Source of the DNA: Chloroflexota bacterium
Lineage (GTDB): Bacteria > Chloroflexota > UBA6077 > CF-72
Direction: 5' to 3'
Length of the DNA: 10,078 nucleotides
Assembly (NCBI GenBank): GCA_019242065.1
Contig: JAFAWJ010000457.1
Span: forward strand, 1 to 10,078
Shown here: piece after piece, positions 1 through 6,099 of the stretch
Numbering within the stretch: the first letter of the stretch is position 1
How the letters are laid out: each line of letters begins with the position of its first letter
Notes under the pieces: generated by a model
Database searches by the model: none
What the model saw: only the letters and a program-made list of their open reading frames with translations
What the model was told of the DNA's origin: nothing
Translations under genes and position numbers: made by a program

Positions 1-1195
1 GCGTAAAGGGCGCGGCATCCGCGCCGGATCCCGCCGCCCACTGCCAGTTCACCGTGTTGTTGGCGAGATCGGCGTCGACGAGCGTGTCCCAGAACCAGAG
101 CACTCCCGCCTGCCAGGGCAACAGCAGGTCTTTGACGAGAAATGACGCAACCAGCATGCGCACGCGGTTGTGCATCCAGCCCGTCTGCCACAACTGGCGC
201 ATGCCGGCGTCGACCAGTGGATAGCCCGTGCGCCCTTGCTGCCACGCCCGCAGGTCGTCTGGCGCGGACCGCCAGTCGACCGCGTCGAACGTCGGGTCCA
301 GCGAACGATCCGCGAGGTGCGGCAGGCCATACAGCAACTGCGCCGCGAAATCACGCCAACCCAGCTCGCGACGCAGAACGTCGGCGGAGCGCTTCAGCTG
401 GACCTTCGGCCCGGCGTCCGCCAGTCGAGCCTCCACCCCCGACCACACCTGGCGGGGACCAATCTCGCCGAAGTGGAGGTGCGGCGACAGACGCGACGTG
501 CCATCACGATCGGGAAAATCACGGTCAAGGGAGTACTTGCCAAGACTGTCGTCCAGGAACTGGCGTACAGCCCGCATCGCGCCGGCTTCACCCGGACGCC
601 AGGTCGCACGCAGGCCACCGGCCCAATCCGGTACCGGTTGCAGCCCAAGCGCTTCCAGAGGCGCGGAGGCGGGCCAGTGCGCCGGCCGGCCAACTCGGTC
701 GGGCGCAGGCAGGAGCGCGTATCCGCCGATCAGCGGCGCAGCCGCGCGCCAGAACGCCGAGAACACGCGAAAGGGCTCGCTCGCCGGCCGCACGTCGCCC
801 GGCTCGACCAGCAGCCGGGCGTTGAAGCTCTCGACGGCCAGCCCGTGCATCTCCAGGGTGACCGCGTGGCGGCGCTCCCCCGGCGTATACCCGCGATTGA
901 AGAACAGTGTGGTGGCGCCGGTCTCGGCCACGAGGTCGCGCAGAATGCCGGAAACTGCTGCTCCCGTGCGCAGCACAAGCCTTGAACCGCGCTGCCGGAG
1001 GCTGCGATCGAGCTCTTGCAAAGACTGGTGCAGCCACCAGCGGCTCGCCCCACCCGGTTGCCAGCCACCGTCGTCGTCACTGGTCCAGGCAAAGAACGGA
1101 ACGACGCTGCCGTCGCGTGCCGCCGCGCACAGCGCAGGATTGTCCGCCAGACGCAGATCGCCTACCTGGAACCAGAGCAAACTGACGGGGCTCAT
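1..1195 (-). CDS. Deoxyribodipyrimidine photolyase, class I (3' end outside window)
   Basis: This flavoenzyme uses blue light to split UV-induced pyrimidine dimers. The frame is open from ATG at 1195 to the left edge, giving 398 complete codons of a family usually near 470-480 residues, so only the C-terminal tail is missing. The N-terminal Rossmann domain opens with LLWFQVGDLRLADNPAL. The FAD domain shows GTSRLSPHLHFGEI near residue 235, then RRELGWRDF, TGWMHNRVRM and WFWDTLVDADLANNT. By alignment from memory with the E. coli enzyme, the electron-transfer Trp triad is W308, W361 and W384, and the flavin-site Asp and Asn are D374 and N380, so it should be active. The usual WF-x-x-DLRL motif carries one extra residue (WFQVGDLRL). 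The start lies 15 nt after the stop of the rifampin phosphotransferase gene with no clear Shine-Dalgarno, suggesting co-transcription and coupled translation. Lesion type (CPD rather than 6-4) is inferred from class I features. Confidence 0.93.
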   Translation of the reverse strand, partial: MSPVSLLWFQVGDLRLADNPALCAAARDGSVVPFFAWTSDDDGGWQPGGASRWWLHQSLQELDRSLRQRGSRLVLRTGAAVSGILRDLVAETGATTLFFNRGYTPGERRHAVTLEMHGLAVESFNARLLVEPGDVRPASEPFRVFSAFWRAAAPLIGGYALLPAPDRVGRPAHWPASAPLEALGLQPVPDWAGGLRATWRPGEAGAMRAVRQFLDDSLGKYSLDRDFPDRDGTSRLSPHLHFGEIGPRQVWSGVEARLADAGPKVQLKRSADVLRRELGWRDFAAQLLYGLPHLADRSLDPTFDAVDWRSAPDDLRAWQQGRTGYPLVDAGMRQLWQTGWMHNRVRMLVASFLVKDLLLPWQAGVLWFWDTLVDADLANNTVNWQWAAGSGADAAPFT

Positions 1196-1210
1196 GCGAG
1201 AGTTTTACGG

Positions 1211-3826
1211 TTACTGGTCAGGCAGGATCTCGACATAGCCGTCCGCCCCGTGCACGCGGATGCGCTGGCCGTCGCGGAGCAGCTGGGTGGCGTGCTGGAC
1301 TCCGACCACGGCCGGCACGCCGTATTCGCGGGCGATGACCGCTCCGTGGGTCATCAGGCCGCCCACCTCCGTCACGAGGCCGCCGATGGTGACGAACAGG
1401 GGCGTCCAGCTGGGGTCCGTGTAGGCCGTGACCAGGATGTCGCCCGGTTGGAGGTCGGCCTCCGCCATGTCCAGGACAACACGCGCCCGCCCCTCGACGG
1501 TTCCGGCGGACACCGCCAGGCCGATCAGCGCACCGGCCGGCACGTCGTCGCGGCGGTACGCGCCGGCAATGGCCTCGCCCTCCGAGGTGAGCACCCGCGG
1601 CGGCGTGAGCGCCTGATACGACCGGAATGCGTCCTTGCGCTGCCCAACGAGCTGGTCGTCCAGCCGCTGAGCGCGCACCACGTCGTGAAATTCCTGGAAG
1701 GTGAGGTAGAACATATCTTCTCGCTCGCGCAGCACGTGGGCTTGCACGAGCCGTTCCGCTTCCTCCAGCAAAGCCTGCTTGTACACGAAGTAGCGGCTGA
1801 TCATCCCGTACTTCGGATACTCGCGGTACCCGCTGAAGGTGCGGACCCGGTCGATCATTCGCTTTGTCTCGGCGGCCTCCTGCTCCCCGTCCGGCAGGGC
1901 ATGTAGGCGCTCCAGCAGCTCCTGCTCCTTGTTGCGGGCCTCCTGCAGCCCCTGGTCGAAGCGGCGCCTGGCGGCACCCGGCTCGAAGTTGCGGATGTTG
2001 CTGAGCAGCAGCGGCACGAGGACGGCGGGGCGTTCACTCCAGCGCGGCCGGGTGATGTCGATCTCGCCGACACAGCGCATGCCGTACATATCAAGCCAGG
2101 CCTGGATGGCATCGCGCGCTTCGCGGCCACCCTCGACTCCGCGCAGCTCGTCCAGAAAATCCTCGTCCTCGGCATGCACACGCTGAAGAACGGGCACCAC
2201 GTCCGGATGCGGGCGGATCACGTCCGCGACGTCCAGCAGCGCCAGCCCCATCTCCGACGTGACGTTATGCGGGACCGACTGCGTGAGCGTGTCGGCCGCG
2301 CTTTTCTCGTCTAACCACTTCTGCATATGATCGTTCAGCCACCAGCTGGCCTCCATCCCGGCCATGATCACCTGCAGGCTTTGCGGATCGAAGAGGACCC
2401 GCTTCAACTCCTGGAGGTCCGCCAGGATGAAGTCGAGCAACGCCGATCCGGAGTGCGCGCGGATGTCGCGCTTCAAGGTCGCAACGGAGGCCTCGCTGCG
2501 CCGGATCAACTCGTCGACGATAGCCGGATCGGTCTCGATGGGCGGGGCGGGCGGGCCAGCCGCCGTCGCCGCGACAGGGGCCTCGTCCGTGAGCGGCGGG
2601 ATGAAGTCAGTGCGCTGGATGACGGTCTGCAGCGCGTCCCCCATCAGCGGATCTGCCTGACCCATGACCTTCACCAGCCCCGCGCGCCTGATGGGCGACG
2701 CCAGTTCGCGCGTGACGTCGACGAACAATCGTCCGCCGGCCGTGAACATGGGCCGGGCGGCTGTCAACTGCCAGAACGAGATGCCCAGGGGCTTCATGGC
2801 ATCGGTCATCATCTGGCCGTGACCGACCGACACGTAGACGTGGTTGTCCGTGTCGCTGCGCTCGGGAATGGGGAACACGGTCGTGATTGGTCGGCTCTGG
2901 ACAATGAAAAAGCCGTCGCCGACCAGGCACCATTCGATGTCCTGGGGAACGCCGAAGTGCGCCTCGATCCGCCGGCCTAACTGCGCCAGTCTCACGGCCT
3001 GCGCATCCGTCAGCGCTGGCTGCGTCTGCCGCCGCGGCTCGATCGTCTGCTGCTGCGTGCCGCCGGACGGTGAGGCCGTGATGGCGCGCTGCTTGGTGGC
3101 TATCGTCCTGGCGACGATTGCGCCGTCGCGCACCGTGTAGACGTCCGGGTTCACCACGCCGGACACCAGGGCCTCGCCCAGGCCGAAGGTGGCCTCGATG
3201 GCGGCGAGCGTGCGGTTGCCGGTCACGGGGTCTGCCGTAAAAAGAACGCCGGCCGCATCTGAGTCGGAGGAAGCCATCCGCTGCACGACGACGGCCATGT
3301 GGACCTTGCGGTGGTCCAGTCCGTTGCGCAAACGGTAGGTCACGGCCCGGTCGGTGAACAGCGACGCCCAGCAGCGACTGACGTGCTGGAGAATGGCCGC
3401 CGGCCCCATGACGTTCAGGTACGTGTCGTACTGACCAGCGAAGGAGGCCGTTGGCATGTCCTCCGCCGTCGCGCTGGATCGGACGGCACAGGCGGTGTGC
3501 GCGCCGAGGCGGGCGAGTGAGCGGGTCATCGCCGTCGTGATGTCATCGGGGACGGTGACCGATTCGATGGTCTGGCGGATCTCGGCGCTGAGCGCGCGGA
3601 TCGCCTCCCGGTCGTCGGCTCGCAGGCGCGACAGCCGCCCGATCAGATCCTCGATCGACTGCGTGCTCTCGAGGATCCGCTCGAATGCCGCCGTCGTCAC
3701 ACAAAAGCCAGCCGGCACGTCGATGCCCTCGATCCGCGCAAGCTCGCCGAGATGCGCAGCCTTGCCGCCGACCTCCGCGACGCGCGTCTGGTCGATTTCC
3801 GAAAGATCCACCACGTAGCCGCCCAT
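1211..3826 (-). CDS. rph: Rifampin phosphotransferase (RPH), rifamycin-inactivating dikinase
   Basis: RPH transfers the beta-phosphate of ATP to the C21 hydroxyl of rifampin, releasing AMP and phosphate, and so inactivates the drug in the cytoplasm. At 871 residues it matches the family length. An ATP-grasp domain spans about 1-315: VGGKAAHLGEL with K22, AVRSSATAED with R116, TADPVTGNRT, and DIEWC...QSRPITT. The rifampin-binding domain spans about 325-760, with Q338 in GQMMTDAMKPLG and R668/K672 in GYREYPKYGM. The C-terminal swivelling domain carries the phospho-His H827 in GGLMTHGAVIAREYG. These match, within two positions, Q337, R666, K670 and H825 of Listeria RPH as I recall them. The His domain is C-terminal and there is no PEP-binding barrel, which argues against PEP synthase. 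The frame stays open upstream to 4258, but that part is antisense to the VOC gene. Met at 3826 begins the conserved MGGYVVDLSEI, as in Listeria RPH. Another in-frame ATG is at 3887. No 19-bp rifamycin-associated element is visible upstream. Confidence 0.95.
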   Translation of the reverse strand: MGGYVVDLSEIDQTRVAEVGGKAAHLGELARIEGIDVPAGFCVTTAAFERILESTQSIEDLIGRLSRLRADDREAIRALSAEIRQTIESVTVPDDITTAMTRSLARLGAHTACAVRSSATAEDMPTASFAGQYDTYLNVMGPAAILQHVSRCWASLFTDRAVTYRLRNGLDHRKVHMAVVVQRMASSDSDAAGVLFTADPVTGNRTLAAIEATFGLGEALVSGVVNPDVYTVRDGAIVARTIATKQRAITASPSGGTQQQTIEPRRQTQPALTDAQAVRLAQLGRRIEAHFGVPQDIEWCLVGDGFFIVQSRPITTVFPIPERSDTDNHVYVSVGHGQMMTDAMKPLGISFWQLTAARPMFTAGGRLFVDVTRELASPIRRAGLVKVMGQADPLMGDALQTVIQRTDFIPPLTDEAPVAATAAGPPAPPIETDPAIVDELIRRSEASVATLKRDIRAHSGSALLDFILADLQELKRVLFDPQSLQVIMAGMEASWWLNDHMQKWLDEKSAADTLTQSVPHNVTSEMGLALLDVADVIRPHPDVVPVLQRVHAEDEDFLDELRGVEGGREARDAIQAWLDMYGMRCVGEIDITRPRWSERPAVLVPLLLSNIRNFEPGAARRRFDQGLQEARNKEQELLERLHALPDGEQEAAETKRMIDRVRTFSGYREYPKYGMISRYFVYKQALLEEAERLVQAHVLREREDMFYLTFQEFHDVVRAQRLDDQLVGQRKDAFRSYQALTPPRVLTSEGEAIAGAYRRDDVPAGALIGLAVSAGTVEGRARVVLDMAEADLQPGDILVTAYTDPSWTPLFVTIGGLVTEVGGLMTHGAVIAREYGVPAVVGVQHATQLLRDGQRIRVHGADGYVEILPDQ

Positions 3827-3898
3827 CCGCTCGCTCTCTGGGGACCGGTGCACACCAGAGTGTAGAAGACGATATCGGGAGTACATAAAATCCCGAGG
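3827..3898. promoter_or_regulatory. Divergent control region between rph and the VOC gene, with inverted repeat
   Basis: The 72 bp between the two divergent starts are AT-rich relative to their surroundings. A perfect 6-bp inverted repeat, TCGGGA at 3875-3880 and TCCCGA at 3891-3896, is separated by 10 nt (gtacataaaa). On the plus strand, TAAAAT at 3886-3891 resembles a -10 box and lies 7 nt before the VOC ATG, which would make that mRNA nearly leaderless. On the minus strand, the TACACT in the region 3855-3870 could serve as a weak -10 for rph. No good -35 box is seen on either strand. An operator overlapping both promoters is an inference. Confidence 0.4.
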
Positions 3899-4261
3899 AT
3901 GTATACGTCTGGCAACGTGACGCTCATGGTCTCGGATTTCAACCGCGCGGTGAGCTTCTACACCGACACACTCGGCCTCACACTCAAGGCTCGCTACGGC
4001 GACGACTGGGCCGAGGTTGAACTCCCTGGCATCACCATCGGGCTGCATCCCACCGGGAATCGCGGGCCGTCCGCGATCCATGCCGAAGGCGTCTCGGTTG
4101 GCCTGGGCGTGACCGACATCCAGCAGGCCGTCGCCGATCTGCAGGCCAGAGGCGTGAGCTTCGCGCCGCCGGGCATCATCGATACAGGCGCGGAGAAGCT
4201 GGCCAACTTCCATGATCCTGACCAGACGCCGCTGTACCTGTACGAAATGGCGCACCATTGA
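3899..4261 (+). CDS. VOC superfamily (glyoxalase/bleomycin-resistance fold) protein
   Basis: This 120-residue protein has the paired beta-alpha-beta-beta-beta modules of the vicinal oxygen chelate fold. Module 1 starts with NVTLMVSDFNRAVSFY and LGLTL. Module 2 has VGLGVTDIQQAVADL followed by GVSF and FHDPDQTPLYLYE. The canonical metal ligands look absent: the first-strand His position is Asn6, the second-module His position is a small or aliphatic residue, and the Glu of the last strand (GNxIEL in the family) is Tyr. A ligand-binding or non-metal role, as in bleomycin-binding proteins, is therefore more likely than glyoxalase or dioxygenase chemistry; the substrate is unknown. The first Met is the only start that leaves strand 1 intact. 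GAGG at 3895-3898 is too close to the ATG to act as a ribosome binding site, so leaderless initiation is possible. It is divergent from rph, which hints at shared control. Confidence 0.85.
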   Translation: MYTSGNVTLMVSDFNRAVSFYTDTLGLTLKARYGDDWAEVELPGITIGLHPTGNRGPSAIHAEGVSVGLGVTDIQQAVADLQARGVSFAPPGIIDTGAEKLANFHDPDQTPLYLYEMAHH

Positions 4262-4336
4262 TCAAGCTCGGCGTCTGAACTCGGGCGGCGTGGTGTCCGC
4301 GTAAGCTGGCGGGCGAAAGAGGTGTATTCTCCGTCA

Positions 4337-4375
4337 GTCCGCGTGCGATCGGGGGTAATCGCAAGACCTGCGGAC
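4337..4375 (+). promoter_or_regulatory. Nested hairpin in the putative 5' leader of the ABM-like gene
   Basis: GTCCGC at 4337-4342 is complementary to GCGGAC at 4370-4375. Inside it, GCGAT at 4345-4349 is complementary to ATCGC at 4358-4362, closing an 8-nt loop (CGGGGGTA). The outer stem ends exactly where the G-rich ribosome binding site begins. A weak -10-like TATTCT at 4325-4330 would place transcription start close to the first base of the outer stem, although no -35 is visible. It may stabilise the mRNA or control ribosome access. No known riboswitch class is recognised. Confidence 0.35.
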
Positions 4376-4380
4376 GGGGG
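4376..4380 (+). promoter_or_regulatory. Ribosome binding site of the ABM-like gene
   Basis: GGGGG followed by AA lies 6 nt before the ATG at 4387 and supports that start over the alternative in-frame ATG at 4393. It directly abuts the 3' arm of the hairpin at 4337-4375. Confidence 0.5.
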
Positions 4381-4386
4381 AACCAT

Positions 4387-5007
4387 ATGTTCATGCGAGT
4401 CACTCGCTTTACGAGCTCGACGCCACTGGACGACAAGCGCATCGCCGACGGGGGTCAGCGCCTGAGCGAAGCGTTTGGCAAGATTCCGGGCTACCTGGGC
4501 GCGAGCGCGCTGCTGGACCGCGCCAGCGGCGAAGCTGCCTCGATCACGTACTGGGCCGACGCCGCGTCCCTGCAGGCCAGCCAGGAGGCCGGCAACGCGG
4601 TGCGCACACAGGCAGCCGGCGGGGGCCTGAACATCCGTGACGTTCGGCACTACGAACGCGTCATCCAGGAGTACGCGGGTACACCTCGAGTTGGCGTGTT
4701 TGCGCGCGTGACGAATTTCACGGTTGCACCTGGGCGGGTGGACGAGCTACTGGCCCACATGAAGGCCGTCTCGGTGCCGCAGGCAAAAGCGCTGCCTGGC
4801 TTTCAGTCGTTTCTGGTGAGCGTCGATCGCGCAACGGGACTGATCGGCGTGGCGTCGGTGTGGGAGTCGGAAGCGGCGCGCGAGGCGAGTCTGGCCGGGG
4901 TCGGCGAGGAGCGCCGACAGACGATCGAACGCTTCGGCGCCACGCTGGATGATTCACAGTCATACGAAGTCGTCGCCCTCAACGTGACGCTGCCCGCGCC
5001 AGCCTGA
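4387..5007 (+). CDS. Tandem ABM-like (dimeric alpha/beta barrel) protein
   Basis: This 206-residue protein has two homologous halves. Residues 4-65 and 107-168 align: RVTRFTSS with RVTNFTVA, IPGYLGAS with LPGFQSFL, LDRASGEAAS with VDRATGLIGV, and ITYWADAAS with ASVWESEAA. The pattern of strand, helix, PG(Y/F), strand, D-R-x-(S/T)-G turn and strand ending in W is typical of antibiotic biosynthesis monooxygenase-like ferredoxin folds, which normally pair as homodimers. Fusing two copies would let one chain form the barrel. There is no signal peptide or membrane segment, so it is probably cytoplasmic. ABM-type proteins include cofactor-free monooxygenases, haem-degrading enzymes and many with no known activity; nothing here identifies a substrate. 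It follows the VOC gene by 125 nt with its own G-rich ribosome binding site, so it may be read through from that gene or from its own weak promoter. Confidence 0.82.
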   Translation: MFMRVTRFTSSTPLDDKRIADGGQRLSEAFGKIPGYLGASALLDRASGEAASITYWADAASLQASQEAGNAVRTQAAGGGLNIRDVRHYERVIQEYAGTPRVGVFARVTNFTVAPGRVDELLAHMKAVSVPQAKALPGFQSFLVSVDRATGLIGVASVWESEAAREASLAGVGEERRQTIERFGATLDDSQSYEVVALNVTLPAPA

Positions 5008-5079
5008 GGCGACCCCAGCAGGATCACGCCATCGGGCGGCTGCCTGCTCGGGTACCGTTCCTGACAACTGCCCGAGACG
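5008..5079. other. Convergent intergenic stretch with no clear gene or terminator
   Basis: This 72-bp stretch lies between the end of the ABM-like gene and the end of the phosphoesterase remnant. It contains only short complementary segments (AGCAGG with CCTGCT, and TCGGG with CCCGA across a loop of about 18 nt) and no T-tract, so no intrinsic terminator is supported. It may be the residue left by deletion of the phosphoesterase body. Confidence 0.4.
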
Positions 5080-5199
5080 TCATCCGCCTGGCTGCACCAG
5101 CTGCCGGCCTCCGTCGACGTCGACGTTGTCCAGTGAGCGGTTCTCGAACAGCACGACCACGATGTGGTCGAGGGCGTGGGACCGGTCGGGTGCCGGCAT
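5080..5199 (-). pseudogene. Truncated N-terminus of a phospholipase C/acid phosphatase-type phosphoesterase
   Basis: A 39-codon frame from ATG at 5199 reads ALDHIVVVLFENRSLDN in its middle. This matches the N-terminal metal-site block (xxHIVVxxxENRSFDxxxG) of the phosphoesterase family that includes bacterial phospholipase C and AcpA-type acid phosphatases; the Glu and Asn of ENRS are active-site residues in that family. Full members are around 400 residues or more, but here homology stops after DN and the frame ends at 5080. The break coincides with a 14-bp perfect palindrome at 5112-5125 (two GTCGAC units). No further phosphoesterase sequence is recognised between 5007 and 5111 in any minus-strand frame. 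The ATG overlaps the methyltransferase stop codon by one base (TGATG), so the lost gene was probably translationally coupled to it. A functional 39-residue peptide is the less likely alternative. Confidence 0.68.
5112..5125. repeat. 14-bp perfect palindrome at the phosphoesterase break
   Basis: CGTCGACGTCGACG is its own reverse complement and contains two GTCGAC units. It encodes the residues directly after the last recognisable phosphoesterase position, so it is a candidate deletion junction. In GC-rich DNA such CG-dinucleotide palindromes can also arise by chance. Confidence 0.5.
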
Positions 5200-6029
5200 C
5201 AGGTTCGGGTGGCCGTCAGGCGCACGCCCCCCAGGCTGCCACGGGCGTACAGACGATCGATCACCGTGTAGAACAGTTCCTGTCCAGCGTAGGCGGCCTC
5301 GCCGTACACCCGCGCGTAGTCGGCGTGATTGGCACGCCAATCCCGTAGTCGGTGCGCGGCAAACGGCGCCCAATCCGGCGTCAGATCCTCCGCCTGGACT
5401 TCGGCAAAGCCAGCGTTGGTGAGGTCGGCCACGTACTCGTCCACCGGCGTCACCGTCACGCCGTACACCACGTGACGAAGGTCGTGAAGATCGGTCTCGG
5501 CGAAGGCCTTACGCTGGCACAGGTCCTCGATCAGGATCTTGCCGCCCGTTCGCATCCCACCGGCTATGTTGCGCAGCAGTTCCGGCCGACCGGGTATATG
5601 CAGGACGGCTAACCAGCTCACCGCCACGTCGAAGGACGCAGCCGGAAGCGGATGTGTGGCGGCATCACCGCAGACATGGGTGACGAGGCTGGCCAGGCCG
5701 CTGCGGCGCGTCAGGTCCACCGCGATGTCATTCAGATTGGGCTGCACTTCAATCGCCGTCACATGGCAGCCGTAGCGGTCCGCCAGATAGCGCGCCGGGC
5801 CTCCGACACCGGAGCCGATATCCAGCACATTGCTCGTTCGGCCGATCTCGAGCCGCGCACCGGCCAGCGCCAGCGCCTCAGTGCCGTGATAATGCCACTG
5901 GTCTGAACTGCCCAGCGCCTCCAACGGAATCGGGTCGGCCGGACCGATGCCCTGCGCCTCCAGCCCCACGCTGATCCGGTCGACATTTTTGTAAAGTGGC
6001 ATCTCGGTGAGTGTTGGCGTCTGGCTCAT
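5199..6029 (-). CDS. Class I SAM-dependent methyltransferase
   Basis: This 276-residue cytoplasmic methyltransferase has a Rossmann fold. Motif I is VLDIGSGVGGPARYLA (residues 68-83), the acidic end of strand 2 is E94 in TAIEVQPN, motif II/post-II is CGDAATHPLPAASFDVAVSW (120-139), and strand 5 is GKILIEDL. The GxGVGGPARYLA signature and the LGGVRLTATR tail resemble the group containing glycine/sarcosine, phosphoethanolamine and tocopherol methyltransferases, so the substrate is probably a small amine or a prenylated or lipid molecule, not a nucleic acid; this is inference. The frame is open to 6101, but Met at 6029 has GAGG five nt upstream, and the extra 24 residues do not look like methyltransferase sequence and overlap the next gene's start. 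It diverges from the solute-binding protein gene, and its stop overlaps the start of the phosphoesterase remnant. Confidence 0.9.
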   Translation of the reverse strand: MSQTPTLTEMPLYKNVDRISVGLEAQGIGPADPIPLEALGSSDQWHYHGTEALALAGARLEIGRTSNVLDIGSGVGGPARYLADRYGCHVTAIEVQPNLNDIAVDLTRRSGLASLVTHVCGDAATHPLPAASFDVAVSWLAVLHIPGRPELLRNIAGGMRTGGKILIEDLCQRKAFAETDLHDLRHVVYGVTVTPVDEYVADLTNAGFAEVQAEDLTPDWAPFAAHRLRDWRANHADYARVYGEAAYAGQELFYTVIDRLYARGSLGGVRLTATRT

Positions 6030-6084
6030 GCTTGCCTCGACGGAGGGTACATCAAGGCGCCCGTCCCGAACGGAGCGACAGGCG

Positions 6085-6093
6085 TGATAGATT
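6085..6093 (+). promoter_or_regulatory. Possible extended -10 element before the solute-binding protein gene
   Basis: TGATAGATT fits a TGn-extended -10 pattern (TAGATT has 4 of 6 consensus bases) and ends 6 nt before the ATG at 6100. This would give a leaderless mRNA if that start is used. No -35 box is visible and the match is weak. Confidence 0.25.
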
Positions 6094-6099
6094 CCGCCC

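Noticed and set aside
142..1906. Several plus-strand open frames opposite the photolyase and rph genes
   Set aside because: They overlap one another, are rich in Arg, Ala and Pro, and lie antisense to well-supported genes.
1211..3826. Phosphoenolpyruvate synthase as the identity of the large minus-strand gene
   Set aside because: PEP synthase has the His domain in the middle and a C-terminal PEP-binding barrel. Here the His domain is C-terminal and the middle domain carries RPH-specific stretches such as MMTDAMKPLG and GYREYPKYGM.
3827..3898. Rifamycin-associated element upstream of rph
   Set aside because: The known 19-bp palindrome (GGGGCTTGCGGCAAGCCCC) is not present. CTGGGGACCGGTGCACACCAG-like sequence there has only weak dyad symmetry.
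3827..4258. N-terminal extension of the rifampin phosphotransferase frame by 144 codons
   Set aside because: It runs antisense across the whole VOC gene, has no family similarity, and conserved RPH sequence begins at Met 3826.
6040..6075. Direct repeat ACGGAG at 6040-6045 and 6070-6075 in the methyltransferase/binding-protein divergent region
   Set aside because: Six-base repeats in GC-rich DNA are expected by chance, and nothing else marks them as a regulator site.
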